From positions 186,001 to 250,000 of the forward strand of contig NZ_LXYG01000020.1 of NCBI RefSeq assembly GCF_001650905.1: a DNA stretch of 64,000 nt, written 5' to 3'. The position numbers were made by a program, and so were the translations under genes. Source of the stretch: Balneola sp. EhC07. Lineage in GTDB: Bacteria > Bacteroidota > Rhodothermia > Balneolales > Balneolaceae. The notes beneath the pieces were generated by a model that was not told the origin of the DNA, made no database searches, and saw only the letters and a program-made list of their open reading frames with translations. Shown here one piece after another: positions 63,503 to 64,000 of the stretch (position 1 is the first letter of the stretch; each line of letters starts with the position of its first letter).

Positions 63503-64000
63503 ATGAAAAAGCTACTGAAAGTACTCGGGGGATTACTGGGTGTTGTTGTAATTGGAATATGTGGTTTACTAATTTACGTAAGAACTGCACTACCAAATGT
63601 TGATCCGGCTCCTGATCTAAAAATAGAACTCAAAGACGATCGTATACAGCGTGGGGAATATCTTGCTAACACAGTATTTGCATGTGTAGATTGCCATTCT
63701 GATAAAGATTACACCAAATTCGGATTAACTATTAAAGAAGGAACAAAGGGTAAAGGCGGTGCTTTGTTTGGTTCAAAAATGGGTCTGCCGGGCGATTATT
63801 ATGCAAAGAACCTGACTCCATATTATTTAGGTGATTGGACCGATGGCGAAATTTTCAGAGCGATTACCACCGGAGTAGACAAGGAAGGCAATGCGTTATT
63901 TCCCATCATGCCGTATACCAATTACAGAAGAGTTGATAAAGAAGATATTTACGATATAATTGCATACCTGCGTACGCTGGAACCCATCGAATATGATGTT
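63503..64000 (+). CDS. c-type cytochrome (partial, runs off the window)
   Basis: The first 166 codons of a membrane-anchored cytochrome c, open to the last base of the window. Residues 1-27 are basic then hydrophobic (KVLGGLLGVVVIGICGLLIYV), an uncleaved anchor or signal. The heme motif CVDCH is at 61-65, and a likely axial Met is M136 in FPIMPYTNY. The DIYDIIAYLRTLEP segment is the typical C-terminal helix of a class I cytochrome domain, so one full heme domain is already visible and a second may follow. It is divergent from the Rrf2 gene, with about 300 bp between them, and may deliver electrons to nitrite reductase or an oxidase. Confidence 0.85.
   Translation, partial: MKKLLKVLGGLLGVVVIGICGLLIYVRTALPNVDPAPDLKIELKDDRIQRGEYLANTVFACVDCHSDKDYTKFGLTIKEGTKGKGGALFGSKMGLPGDYYAKNLTPYYLGDWTDGEIFRAITTGVDKEGNALFPIMPYTNYRRVDKEDIYDIIAYLRTLEPIEYDV

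Overview
The window is AT-rich, gene-dense chromosomal DNA. It most likely comes from a marine member of the Balneolota (Balneolaceae), in the wider Bacteroidota/Rhodothermota group. Three things point there. Two secreted proteins carry a C-terminal type IX secretion (T9SS) sorting domain with an NYPNPFNP motif, and a PorW/SprE-like T9SS lipoprotein is encoded in the same window. There are two SusC/SusD outer-membrane pairs and a tandem pair of GWxTD lipoproteins. Several genes are preceded by a TAnnTTT(A/G) -7 promoter element instead of a sigma-70 -10 box. The genus is an inference. I found no rRNA operon, CRISPR array, insertion sequence or prophage.

Layout. 0-8 kb holds housekeeping and signalling genes: rRNA 2'-O-methyltransferase, nucleoside diphosphate kinase, an SRPBCC/zinc-ribbon/class III cyclase fusion, methylglyoxal synthase, a YyaL-like protein and an ECF sigma/anti-sigma pair. 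8-10.4 kb holds a four-repeat CHRD protein with a T9SS tail. 10.4-15 kb holds a DUF4412-like protein, mnmA, an HNH nuclease, a glutamate dehydrogenase-family gene and an RsbW-like ATPase. 15-20.6 kb is a complete RND efflux operon (adaptor, pump, TolC). 20.7-34.3 kb holds serS, an Lrp/AsnC regulator, a sigma-54 activator overlapping lptE, an MBL hydrolase, L31, a ChlI/MoxR-like ATPase, pabB, pyrD, the PorW/SprE-like protein and pyruvate kinase. 34.3-47.6 kb is outer-membrane territory: two GWxTD lipoproteins and two convergent SusCD systems separated by about 1 kb without genes. 47.9-54.1 kb holds initiator tRNA-Met, ornithine and lysine aminotransferases, an SDR and purL. 54.4-60 kb holds an M1 peptidase and a 1245-residue T9SS cargo protein. 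60.2-64 kb is a nitrogen-oxide cluster: two small conserved proteins, copper nitrite reductase nirK, the iron-sulfur repair protein ric, an Rrf2/NsrR-type regulator and a c-type cytochrome cut by the window end.

The most informative non-coding signals are three. (1) An 18-bp palindrome TAAGA-N8-TCTTA lies just upstream of nirK, ric and the Rrf2 regulator gene, which suggests a local NO-responsive regulon. (2) The 10-mer TTAACTAAAT lies 9-10 nt before the start codons of both susC genes and the large T9SS cargo, with a close variant before the CHRD gene. (3) An uninterrupted run of eleven 7-bp units (NNTCTTA type) abuts the purL stop codon. No wholly new multi-gene system is evident; these regulatory and repeat signals are the best leads.
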